12,446 bases of DNA, from the NCBI GenBank assembly GCA_044433305.1, contig JAWXTS010000052.1, positions 1 to 12,446 on the forward strand, written 5' to 3'. The notes below the pieces were generated by a model, which was given only the letters and a program-made list of their open reading frames with translations, made no database searches and had not been told where the DNA came from. Position numbers and translations under genes: made by a program. Below are positions 6,610 to 12,446 of the stretch, in pieces. Positions within the stretch are counted from its first letter, which is position 1. Each line of letters begins with the position of its first letter. Source of the DNA: JAWXTS01 sp044433305 (GTDB taxonomy: Bacteria > Bacteroidota > Bacteroidia > Bacteroidales > Rikenellaceae).

Positions 6610-9047
6610 TATCGTATATTTGCTATACTGATTATATCTGCAAAAACACCAGCTGCCGTAACGCTCGCTCCAGCACCATAGCCCTTAATCTGCATAGGGT
6701 ACTCGTGATAACGCTCGGTGGTGATAAGAATAACGTTGTTGCTACCCTCAAGGTGGAAGAATGGACTATTGCTATCTACTTCACATAGTGCAACCTCACC
6801 CTGACCTTTATCTAGTGTAGCCACAAATCGCCAACGCTTGCCCTCAGCCTCAAGCACCTTGCGGCGAGCCTCAAAAGCTGCATCAACCTCAGGGATTCTA
6901 GCCCAGAAGTCCTCAACTGTGCCATCAAAGTATTTTGAATCTAGGAACAAGTTTTTCTTAATATCATCTTGGTCAACTCTATATCCAGCCTCGCGTGAAA
7001 GAATAACCAACTTACGGATAACATCCATGCCGTTCAAGTCTAGACGTGGATCTGGCTCTGCATATCCTGCCTCCTTGGCCATCATAATGGCACGGCTCAT
7101 AGGTATAGTTTCGCTCATCTCATTGAACAAGTAGTTCAACGTACCCGAAACCACAGCCTCAATCTTCAATATCTTATCACCACTATTTATCAAGCTGTTG
7201 ATAGTATTCAAGATTGGAAGTCCCGCTCCAACATTGGTTTCAAACAAGAACTTAACGCCTCGTTTTCTGGCCGACATCTTAAGTTGCTCATACATCTGAT
7301 ATTCAGACGAAGCAGCAACCTTGTTGGCCGTAACAACAGACACATTATGTTCAAGAACACTTTGATATATTCTAACTATATCGCTGCTGGCCGTACAATC
7401 GACAAACACAGAGTTGAAGATATTCATATCGAAGATGGCATCTCTAAACTTCTCTGGCGAAGATTCATTTGTAGACTCTTCAAGCAGTTGCTTGTAATTA
7501 CTTAGGTCTATACCGTTTCTATCGACAATGAACTTACGCGAGTTGGTGATGCCCACAACGCGAATCTGAAGTGCATTTTGGCTCTCTAGCTTAGCCATCT
7601 GCATATTAATTTGATTCAGCAAGTTGTCGCCCACAAGTCCAACACCAGCAATAAAGATATTCATCACCTGATACTCTGACAAGAAGAAAGAGTCGTGGAT
7701 GACATTCATCGCCTTGCGTAGGCTCTCGTGCGAAATGACAAAAGATATATTTGTCTCAGAAGCACCCTGAGCACATGCAATAACATTGATACCATTGCGT
7801 CCAAGCACACCAAACAGCTTGCCCGCAATACCTGGGGTAAGGCGCATGTTCTCACCTACAATGGCCACAGTAGCAAGGTCAAGCTCTTTCTTAACCCTGT
7901 TAATCTCGCCCATAGAAATCTCCTGCTTAAATTCAGCTTCAAGACTATCTACGGCAAGCTGAGCATCGGCATTACGTACACCGATAGAAGTTGTATTCTC
8001 TGATGACGCCTGCGACACAAAGAACACGCTGACCCCTGCATGAGCCAGAGCCTTAAATATTCGGTAGTTGACACCTATGACGCCCACCATACCAAGACCC
8101 TGAACCGTGATAAGGCAAGTGTCGTTGATAGATGAGATTCCCTTAATGGCTTTGGCCTTGTCCTCACATTTATCTTGTGATATATAGGTGCCCTCTGCAC
8201 TAGGGTTAAATGTATTCTTGATTACGATAGGTATATTCTTGTGGTAGGCAGGATATATGGTCGGTGGATATATAACCTTTGCACCGAAGTTACAAAGCTC
8301 CATAGCCTCCTTGAAGCTAAGCCTATCAATAACATAGGCGTTAGGAATCACGCGAGGATCGGCAGTCATAAAGCCGTCCACATCTGTCCATATCTCTAGC
8401 ACCGACGCACCCAATGCCGAAGCAAAGATTGCAGCCGTATAGTCTGAACCTCCACGGCCCAAGTTAGTCACATCACCGCTTGTTGAGTCGGAAGATATGA
8501 AACCTGGTACCAGCACCACTTTATAGTTTTCATTCTCTAGGGCCTCAGATATCAAGGCGTTGGTTTTCTCAAAGTCAACTATATGTTTGCTGTAATATGG
8601 TGTTGTCTTGATTAGCTTGCGTGAGTCAACTAGTCTTGCGCCCTCGATAGCGTTGCTAATTATAAGGGACGAAAGTCTCTCGCCATAGCTTACGATGGTG
8701 TCATTTGTTCTATCAGATAGGTCGTTGATAAGGTATACACCCTTAAAAATATTTGCCAATTCGTCCAACAAAGCCTGAACTTGAACGGCTGTATTTTCTT
8801 GGTTTTCAGCAGGAACAACCTCGCCCACTAACTCCAAGTGGCGACTTTTGATAAGTTCCATTGCATCGACATAGCTGCTATCGCCATTGGATGCTTTTTG
8901 AGCCGTGACAAGCAACATATCGGTTATTCCACCCAAGGCAGAAACCACTACAATAACGTTGTCAGACACTTCGCTCAATATTTCTTTTATTTGAAATATT
9001 CCTTTGGCAGAACCTACGGATGTTCCACCGAACTTCAATACTCTCAT
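6609..9047 (-). CDS. thrA: Bifunctional aspartate kinase / homoserine dehydrogenase
   Basis: A fused enzyme for the first and third steps of the threonine branch: aspartate to aspartyl phosphate, and aspartate semialdehyde to homoserine. The protein has 812 residues, close to the E. coli ThrA length. The kinase part has KFGGTSVG (5-12), NLGRGGSDYTA (195-205) and TDVDGFMTADPR (221-232). Two ACT regulatory regions follow at about 313-380 and 392-456; QGASETNISFVI (427-438) resembles the threonine/effector-binding ACT segment. The dehydrogenase part has the nucleotide-binding GVGLVG (468-473), TANK (573-576), SGTLNY (634-639), EPDPRLDLNG (664-673) and DVIRKL (675-680). Feedback inhibition by threonine is likely from family knowledge. 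It leads the thrA-kinase-thrC operon. No thr-type attenuator with Thr/Ile codon runs is visible in the 154 nt upstream. Confidence 0.97.
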   Translation of the reverse strand: MRVLKFGGTSVGSAKGIFQIKEILSEVSDNVIVVVSALGGITDMLLVTAQKASNGDSSYVDAMELIKSRHLELVGEVVPAENQENTAVQVQALLDELANIFKGVYLINDLSDRTNDTIVSYGERLSSLIISNAIEGARLVDSRKLIKTTPYYSKHIVDFEKTNALISEALENENYKVVLVPGFISSDSTSGDVTNLGRGGSDYTAAIFASALGASVLEIWTDVDGFMTADPRVIPNAYVIDRLSFKEAMELCNFGAKVIYPPTIYPAYHKNIPIVIKNTFNPSAEGTYISQDKCEDKAKAIKGISSINDTCLITVQGLGMVGVIGVNYRIFKALAHAGVSVFFVSQASSENTTSIGVRNADAQLAVDSLEAEFKQEISMGEINRVKKELDLATVAIVGENMRLTPGIAGKLFGVLGRNGINVIACAQGASETNISFVISHESLRKAMNVIHDSFFLSEYQVMNIFIAGVGLVGDNLLNQINMQMAKLESQNALQIRVVGITNSRKFIVDRNGIDLSNYKQLLEESTNESSPEKFRDAIFDMNIFNSVFVDCTASSDIVRIYQSVLEHNVSVVTANKVAASSEYQMYEQLKMSARKRGVKFLFETNVGAGLPILNTINSLINSGDKILKIEAVVSGTLNYLFNEMSETIPMSRAIMMAKEAGYAEPDPRLDLNGMDVIRKLVILSREAGYRVDQDDIKKNLFLDSKYFDGTVEDFWARIPEVDAAFEARRKVLEAEGKRWRFVATLDKGQGEVALCEVDSNSPFFHLEGSNNVILITTERYHEYPMQIKGYGAGASVTAAGVFADIISIANIR

Positions 9048-9168
9048 AATATAATTTTAATTACTTGGCTTCTTATGCTGCACCATTGAGGCCCAAACAT
9101 TTCTAGCCATTTAAGTGCAATTTTACGATTTTTTATCTGAAATTCCTACTTTTAACACATTTTATTCA

Positions 9169-9176
9169 TATCTTTG
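9169..9176 (+). promoter_or_regulatory. Promoter -7 box of the DUF5606 gene
   Basis: TATCTTTG matches the Bacteroidota TAnnTTTG consensus and lies 25 nt before the ATG at 9202, a common spacing in this phylum. The -33 region holds only a T-rich stretch (around 9148-9153) at a somewhat short distance. Confidence 0.55.
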
Positions 9177-9186
9177 TCCACATAAT

Positions 9187-9194
9187 CAAATTTA
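9187..9194 (-). promoter_or_regulatory. Candidate -7 box of the thr operon
   Basis: Read on the minus strand this is TAAATTTG, matching TAnnTTTG, about 140 nt upstream of the thrA ATG. No TTTG is found at the -33 position, which would fall inside the DUF5606 reading frame. It is the only full match on this strand in the gap. If used, the predicted start overlaps the start region of the opposing DUF5606 promoter. Confidence 0.35.
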
Positions 9195-9201
9195 AACAAA
9201 A

Positions 9202-9642
9202 ATGAAATTTAGAGATATTCTTGCAATCTCTGGACAACCAGGACTTTACAAATACGTTGCTCCAGGCAATAAAGGTATTATTGTTGAATCGCTAGCTGAT
9301 GGCCGCCGTTTCAACGCATCTTCAAACTCTCAGGTTAGTGCACTTGCCGAGATAGCTATCTTCACAGAAGATGAGGACAAACCACTAAACGAAGTTTATA
9401 CTCAGATATTCGCTTTTACCAATGGCCAAGCTATTGCACTTACTGCCAAATCTGATGCCGAAAAACTAAAACAATTCTTGGCCGAGGCTATGCCAGATTA
9501 CGATAGAGACCGCGTTCGCGTTTCAGACATCAAGAAACTAGTTAGCTGGTTCAACATCCTTGTTGGTGCAGGCATGAGCGACTTTAGCATAGAAGAACCT
9601 CAAGACGAGCAAGAAGGCTCAGAAGAGCAAGCTGCAGAGTAA
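9202..9642 (+). CDS. DUF5606 family protein, function unknown
   Basis: A 146-residue cytoplasmic protein without signal peptide or membrane segment. The N-terminus MKFRDILAISGQPGLYKYV, followed by IIVESLADGRRF (26-37) and QVSALAEIAIFTEDEDKPLNEVY, matches what I know of DUF5606, a family found across Bacteroidota with no assigned role. The last 20 or so residues are very acidic (EEPQDEQEGSEEQAAE) and probably disordered. The middle contains a small basic stretch around DRDRVRVSDIKKL. The gene stands alone between a divergent thr operon and a convergent yajC, with its own promoter-like box and a strong terminator, so it is probably monocistronic. Conservation suggests a housekeeping role, but no function can be read from the sequence. 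Confidence 0.88.
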   Translation: MKFRDILAISGQPGLYKYVAPGNKGIIVESLADGRRFNASSNSQVSALAEIAIFTEDEDKPLNEVYTQIFAFTNGQAIALTAKSDAEKLKQFLAEAMPDYDRDRVRVSDIKKLVSWFNILVGAGMSDFSIEEPQDEQEGSEEQAAE

Positions 9643-9662
9643 ACAGCAGATAACTATATAGC

Positions 9663-9697
9663 AAAAAAGAGAATGACAGGTTGTCATTCTCTTTTTT
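9663..9697. terminator. Bidirectional terminator between DUF5606 and yajC
   Basis: AAAAAAGAGAATGACA (9663-9678) and TGTCATTCTCTTTTTT (9682-9697) are perfect inverse complements around a 3-nt GGT. The A-run on one side and T-run on the other give a T-tail on both strands, as expected between two convergent genes ending at 9642 and 9717. Confidence 0.92.
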
Positions 9698-9716
9698 ATT
9701 TGCGCTGTAAGCTAGA

Positions 9717-10049
9717 TTACTTAGCTTGTTGTTGTGATTGTACGTCTGTTGTGTCGCGCATAATCATGCTCATGTCAACACGGATAGTAACGTTGGTATC
9801 AACTTCAAGGTGAATCTCGCCACCTTTAACTCCTTTTACAGTACCATATATACCGCCAGCAGTAACTACTTTATCACCTTTCTTAAGCTCGCTACGGAAT
9901 TTATTCAACTCCTTTTGACGCTTTTGTTGTGGGCGTATCATCAAAAAATACATAACACCAAAGATAAGTGCCATCATAAGAAGCATTGATGTACCACCAC
10001 TACCTTGTGCTGGCGCAGCAGCCTGCATAATAATTGTCATTAAACTCAT
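9717..10049 (-). CDS. yajC: Preprotein translocase accessory subunit YajC
   Basis: A small inner-membrane partner of SecDF and the SecYEG channel. The 110-residue protein has a short N-terminal tail, a single membrane segment at about 22-38 (MLLMMALIFGVMYFLMI), the hallmark RPQQKRQKE (39-47) directly after it, and the soluble domain LKKGDKVVTAGGIYGTVKGV (56-75). The start ATG at 10049 is preferred; internal ATGs at codons 4 and 8 are possible and would only trim the tail. It lies 100 nt after nusB on the same strand, with a good promoter-like pair in the gap, so it may be transcribed both with nusB and alone. A strong hairpin follows. In many Bacteroidales I recall a YbbR-domain gene and coaE after yajC; they are absent here. 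Confidence 0.95.
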   Translation of the reverse strand: MSLMTIIMQAAAPAQGSGGTSMLLMMALIFGVMYFLMIRPQQKRQKELNKFRSELKKGDKVVTAGGIYGTVKGVKGGEIHLEVDTNVTIRVDMSMIMRDTTDVQSQQQAK

Positions 10050-10074
10050 AATCTCATTTTTTTATTTGTAGTTA

Positions 10075-10106
10075 CAAAGATATAATTTTATTTTAAGTAA
10101 CAACAA
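10075..10106 (-). promoter_or_regulatory. Promoter of yajC
   Basis: On the minus strand, TATCTTTG (10075-10082) is preceded by TTGTTG (10101-10106), 18-21 nt upstream depending on which TTG is counted. Both elements fit the Bacteroidota consensus, and the -7 box lies about 25 nt before the yajC ATG, the same distance as for the DUF5606 gene. Confidence 0.65.
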
Positions 10107-10149
10107 TTTAGGTTGAAAAATTGCCATTATCGTACACCTTTGAACCCTG

Positions 10150-11085
10150 TTAGGCTAGCCCGCGACCTATCTTATTAAGCTTGCCCTGAGCTTGCAGGTC
10201 TGCCACAAGTTTGTCCAATACACCATTTATGAAGGTGCTACTCTCTGGAGTACTGTAATATTTTGAAATCTCGATATACTCGTCCATAGAAACCCTAACA
10301 GGTATATCAGCAAAACTCATAACCTCAGATATTGTAGCAAGCATGATAACCCTATCCATAAAGGCTATACGATCTACATCCCAGTTTTTAGTAAACTTGT
10401 CTATATACTCAAAATAGGTACTGTTATTAACCACAGCATTAGTGAATAGTGTGGTTACAAAGTCTCTATCCTCGGCATTCTTGAACTGAGGCAAGATAGC
10501 ACAGTCTTTAGATGCTTTGGTACCTTGAAGTGTGCGAATGACCATAATCAAAGCAAAGTCCAAGTCATCCATCCACATTATAGATTGCTCCTCGATTGCA
10601 GCCTCGACAGCCTCATTGTCCTGCACAATATTAACAAAGAACTTCTGCACGAGCTTCATGTCCTTTTCAAAAGACGTTGTCTCGGCAGCCATATACTCCT
10701 TATAGAAGTCGCTTTCTTCTAGTGCGGCATACAATTTTTTGATTACGTCTTGATTCTGGCTCCACCCTAGATTATTCATAGACATATAGTCATAAAGGGT
10801 GTCACAGTTACGGATTTTGGCAACCACGGCATTCTCGACAAAGCGCATATTAGGCTTTAGGTCCTGCTCGGTAGGCAGCATTTTGTTTTTTCCAACTTCT
10901 ATTTTGCTAGCTGCACAATCGGCAACTTCTACAATCAAAGACAAAACTTGATTGTAAAGCTCATAGGTTTTGTTTATGGAGAAAAGCAGATTTTTTTCTG
11001 ACGTGACCACCGAAATGTTCTCGGTTTTAAAATGTGTGTACAGCGATTTTATCGCTTTAATTCTCAATAATCTTCTACTTAGCAT
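10150..11085 (-). CDS. nusB: Transcription antitermination factor NusB (long Bacteroidota form)
   Basis: NusB binds the boxA RNA element with NusE (ribosomal protein S10) during rRNA transcription antitermination. The protein has 311 residues, more than twice the E. coli length, as is usual in Bacteroidota. The N-terminus MLSRRLLRIKAIKSLYTHF (1-19) resembles homologues starting with a similar RxLxRIK segment. The NusB helical signature is at the C-terminus, WDVDRIAFMDRVIMLAT (235-251) followed by PVRVSMDEYIEISKYYS and FINGVLDKL (285-293). The middle region (about 60-170) is poorly conserved. The frame extends 9 codons upstream to an ATG at 11112, but a consensus -7 box covers 11110-11117, so the longer start would lie inside the promoter. 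The ATG at 11085 is therefore chosen. yajC follows after 100 nt. Confidence 0.93.
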   Translation of the reverse strand: MLSRRLLRIKAIKSLYTHFKTENISVVTSEKNLLFSINKTYELYNQVLSLIVEVADCAASKIEVGKNKMLPTEQDLKPNMRFVENAVVAKIRNCDTLYDYMSMNNLGWSQNQDVIKKLYAALEESDFYKEYMAAETTSFEKDMKLVQKFFVNIVQDNEAVEAAIEEQSIMWMDDLDFALIMVIRTLQGTKASKDCAILPQFKNAEDRDFVTTLFTNAVVNNSTYFEYIDKFTKNWDVDRIAFMDRVIMLATISEVMSFADIPVRVSMDEYIEISKYYSTPESSTFINGVLDKLVADLQAQGKLNKIGRGLA

Positions 11086-11109
11086 ATCTCCATCAAATAA
11101 TTTCGTGCA

Positions 11110-11141
11110 CAAAGGTATATATTCTTTCTCAAAGAGTGAAA
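11110..11141 (-). promoter_or_regulatory. Promoter of nusB
   Basis: On the minus strand, TACCTTTG (11110-11117) has a weak -33 candidate TTTC (11138-11141) 20 nt upstream. The -7 box sits 24 nt before the chosen ATG at 11085. It overlaps the alternative upstream ATG at 11112, which argues against that start. Confidence 0.6.
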
Positions 11142-11158
11142 TAAAAGACCTATTTTAC

Positions 11159-11166
11159 TACCTTTG
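11159..11166 (+). promoter_or_regulatory. -7 box of the flavoprotein gene
   Basis: TACCTTTG lies 20 nt before the ATG at 11187, giving a very short leader. It is identical to the opposing nusB -7 box 41 nt away. No clear TTTG is found at -33. Confidence 0.55.
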
Positions 11167-11186
11167 TATTGAAAAAAAATATCATA

Positions 11187-12446
11187 ATGGCATTTTACAA
11201 CACTATTATCATAGGAGCAGGAGCCGCAGGCCTAATGGCGGCAACATCGGCAGCACAAAAAGGCAGTGTGCTAATAATCGAAAAAATGGAAAAAGCAGCC
11301 CGCAAAGTCCGTATCACGGGCAAGGGACGCTGCAATATTACCAACACCAAAGACAAAGACGAGTTCTTGGATAAGTTGCGTAGTGGAGCCGAGTTTTTCG
11401 AGAGAGCTTTCGACTACTTCGACAATAAGGCTACTATGGCCTTTTTCGAAAACAATGGCCTTGAGCTAGAAATCGAGCGTGGAGCGCGCGTATTCCCTAA
11501 AAGCGGAAAGGCGTGGGACGTGGCCGACACTCTTGTCAAAGCAGCAAAAGATGCGGGCGCAAGAATAGAATACTATTGCTCGGCACAAAGTATAAATGCC
11601 GTAGATGGCAAGATAAAATCTGTGACCACAACAGATGGCTTCGAGATATCGTGCAACAACGTTATTATATGTACGGGTGGTTTGTCCTACCCTCTTACTG
11701 GCTCTACGGGCGATGGCTACAACATGGCCTATGACTTGGGGCACGACATTGAACCAGTAAGACCATCACTGACTCCGCTCGAAAGCGACGATGTGATGAT
11801 TAAAAAATTATCTGGCACAAAGTTAAAGAATATAAACACCAAGCTACTTATAGACGGTGAGGCTAAGGCCGAGGAGTTTGGCGAAATGGAGTTCATGCCT
11901 TTTGGTGTTTCGGGAGCTATAATCTTGCGTATGAGCCGCTTTGCCGTAGATGCTATAATAGACAACCGCAAGGTCGAGATATCAATAGACCTCAAACCTG
12001 CGCTATCTGTTCAGCAGCTCATAAACCGCATAGAGCGCGAGGTGAAAACCATGCGCCCAACAGAGCAGATAACAGAACTAGTGCATAGATTGACACCATC
12101 GCGCCTAGTGTCTCCAGTGTTGCACCAAGCGCGCATCCCTATCCTGCTTCACATACGTCAGTTTGACCAACAAAGGCGCGAGGCCCTTATCTCAACACTA
12201 AAGGACTTGCGATTGAATATCTCAGATTATAGACCTTATGCCGAGGCCATAGTAACAGCTGGAGGCGTGGACCTTAATCAGGTAGACCCAAACACCTTGG
12301 AGTCTAGAATCGTGGAGGGTTTGTTCTTTGCTGGCGAGGTACTAGATATAGATGCCAACACGGGCGGTTATAATCTGCAAGTGGCATTCTCTACGGGTCG
12401 CCTAGCTGGTGCAAGTGTAAAGCTCAGTAAACGAAAATGGGGTTAC
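11187..12446 (+). CDS. NAD(P)/FAD-dependent oxidoreductase, HI0933/YhiN family, cut by the window edge
   Basis: A flavoprotein of the HI0933/YhiN family, often annotated as an aminoacetone-oxidase-family FAD enzyme; the physiological reaction is not established for most members. From the ATG at 11187 the frame is open for 420 codons to the last base with no stop, so at most the extreme C-terminus is missing (family members are about 400-420 residues). The FAD-binding motif IIIGAGAAGLMAA is at 7-19, ITGKGRCNITN at 43-53, CTGGLSYPLTGSTGDGY at 162-178, and the C-terminal FAD signature GEVLDIDANTGGYNLQ at 383-398. The protein appears cytoplasmic. It is divergent from nusB with a 101-nt shared promoter region. 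A bile-acid or other redox role has been proposed for some relatives; nothing here selects one. Confidence 0.92.
   Translation, partial: MAFYNTIIIGAGAAGLMAATSAAQKGSVLIIEKMEKAARKVRITGKGRCNITNTKDKDEFLDKLRSGAEFFERAFDYFDNKATMAFFENNGLELEIERGARVFPKSGKAWDVADTLVKAAKDAGARIEYYCSAQSINAVDGKIKSVTTTDGFEISCNNVIICTGGLSYPLTGSTGDGYNMAYDLGHDIEPVRPSLTPLESDDVMIKKLSGTKLKNINTKLLIDGEAKAEEFGEMEFMPFGVSGAIILRMSRFAVDAIIDNRKVEISIDLKPALSVQQLINRIEREVKTMRPTEQITELVHRLTPSRLVSPVLHQARIPILLHIRQFDQQRREALISTLKDLRLNISDYRPYAEAIVTAGGVDLNQVDPNTLESRIVEGLFFAGEVLDIDANTGGYNLQVAFSTGRLAGASVKLSKRKWGY

Noticed and set aside
9057..9110. A 17-codon minus-strand ORF (MARNVWASMVQHKKPSN) just upstream of thrA, possible leader peptide
   Set aside because: It contains no threonine or isoleucine codons, and no terminator/antiterminator pair follows it, so classical thr attenuation is not supported. 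An ORF this short is expected by chance.
9163..9168. Very short ORF (MNKMC) in the thrA leader on the minus strand, with its start near this position
   Set aside because: Five codons, no supporting feature; chance in AT-rich DNA.
11042..11056. Perfect small hairpin AGCGAT-TTT-ATCGCT followed by T-rich DNA
   Set aside because: It lies inside the conserved N-terminal coding part of nusB and on the wrong strand for any upstream gene to need it, so it is taken as a coding coincidence.
1..12446. Mobile elements, CRISPR, toxin-antitoxin, defence or biosynthetic gene cluster
   Set aside because: No transposase, integrase, terminal inverted repeats, spaced repeats or defence domains were seen. All large frames belong to core metabolic or housekeeping families.

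Overview
The window looks like ordinary chromosome from a member of the Bacteroidales (phylum Bacteroidota); the family is not resolved. The evidence is a DUF5606 gene (a Bacteroidota-restricted family), the long NusB form of this phylum, a fused aspartokinase-homoserine dehydrogenase followed by a phosphoglycerate-mutase-type homoserine kinase, and several TAnnTTTG -7 promoter boxes just upstream of genes. I see no Shine-Dalgarno-dominated starts, tRNA, rRNA, CRISPR, insertion sequence or prophage gene.

Layout. (1) 1-1382, minus strand: proC followed after 5 nt by the 5' part of proB, which runs off the left edge. These are proline biosynthesis genes. (2) 1383-1657: a divergent promoter region. 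(3) 1658-3977, plus strand: an XRE/cupin one-component regulator followed by an AMP-forming acyl-CoA ligase. (4) 4019-4052: a strong terminator hairpin between convergent genes. (5) 4076-9047, minus strand: a compact threonine operon, thrA - homoserine kinase of the PGM/alkaline phosphatase superfamily - thrC, with junctions of -1 and +2 nt. It covers every step from aspartate to threonine except aspartate-semialdehyde dehydrogenase. (6) 9048-9201: a divergent control region. (7) 9202-9642, plus strand: a DUF5606 protein, then a perfect bidirectional terminator. (8) 9717-11085, minus strand: nusB then yajC, each with its own promoter-like -7 box. (9) 11187-12446, plus strand: a YhiN/HI0933-type flavoprotein, nearly complete but cut by the right edge.

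Taken together this is a housekeeping region: amino-acid biosynthesis (Pro, Thr), one regulated acyl-CoA ligase module, transcription antitermination, and a Sec accessory protein. I did not find a convincing undescribed system. The items most worth checking are the regulator/ligase pair with its back-to-back promoters, the non-GHMP homoserine kinase, the possible overlap of the thrA and DUF5606 promoters, and the start codon of nusB, which a promoter box argues should be moved inward.
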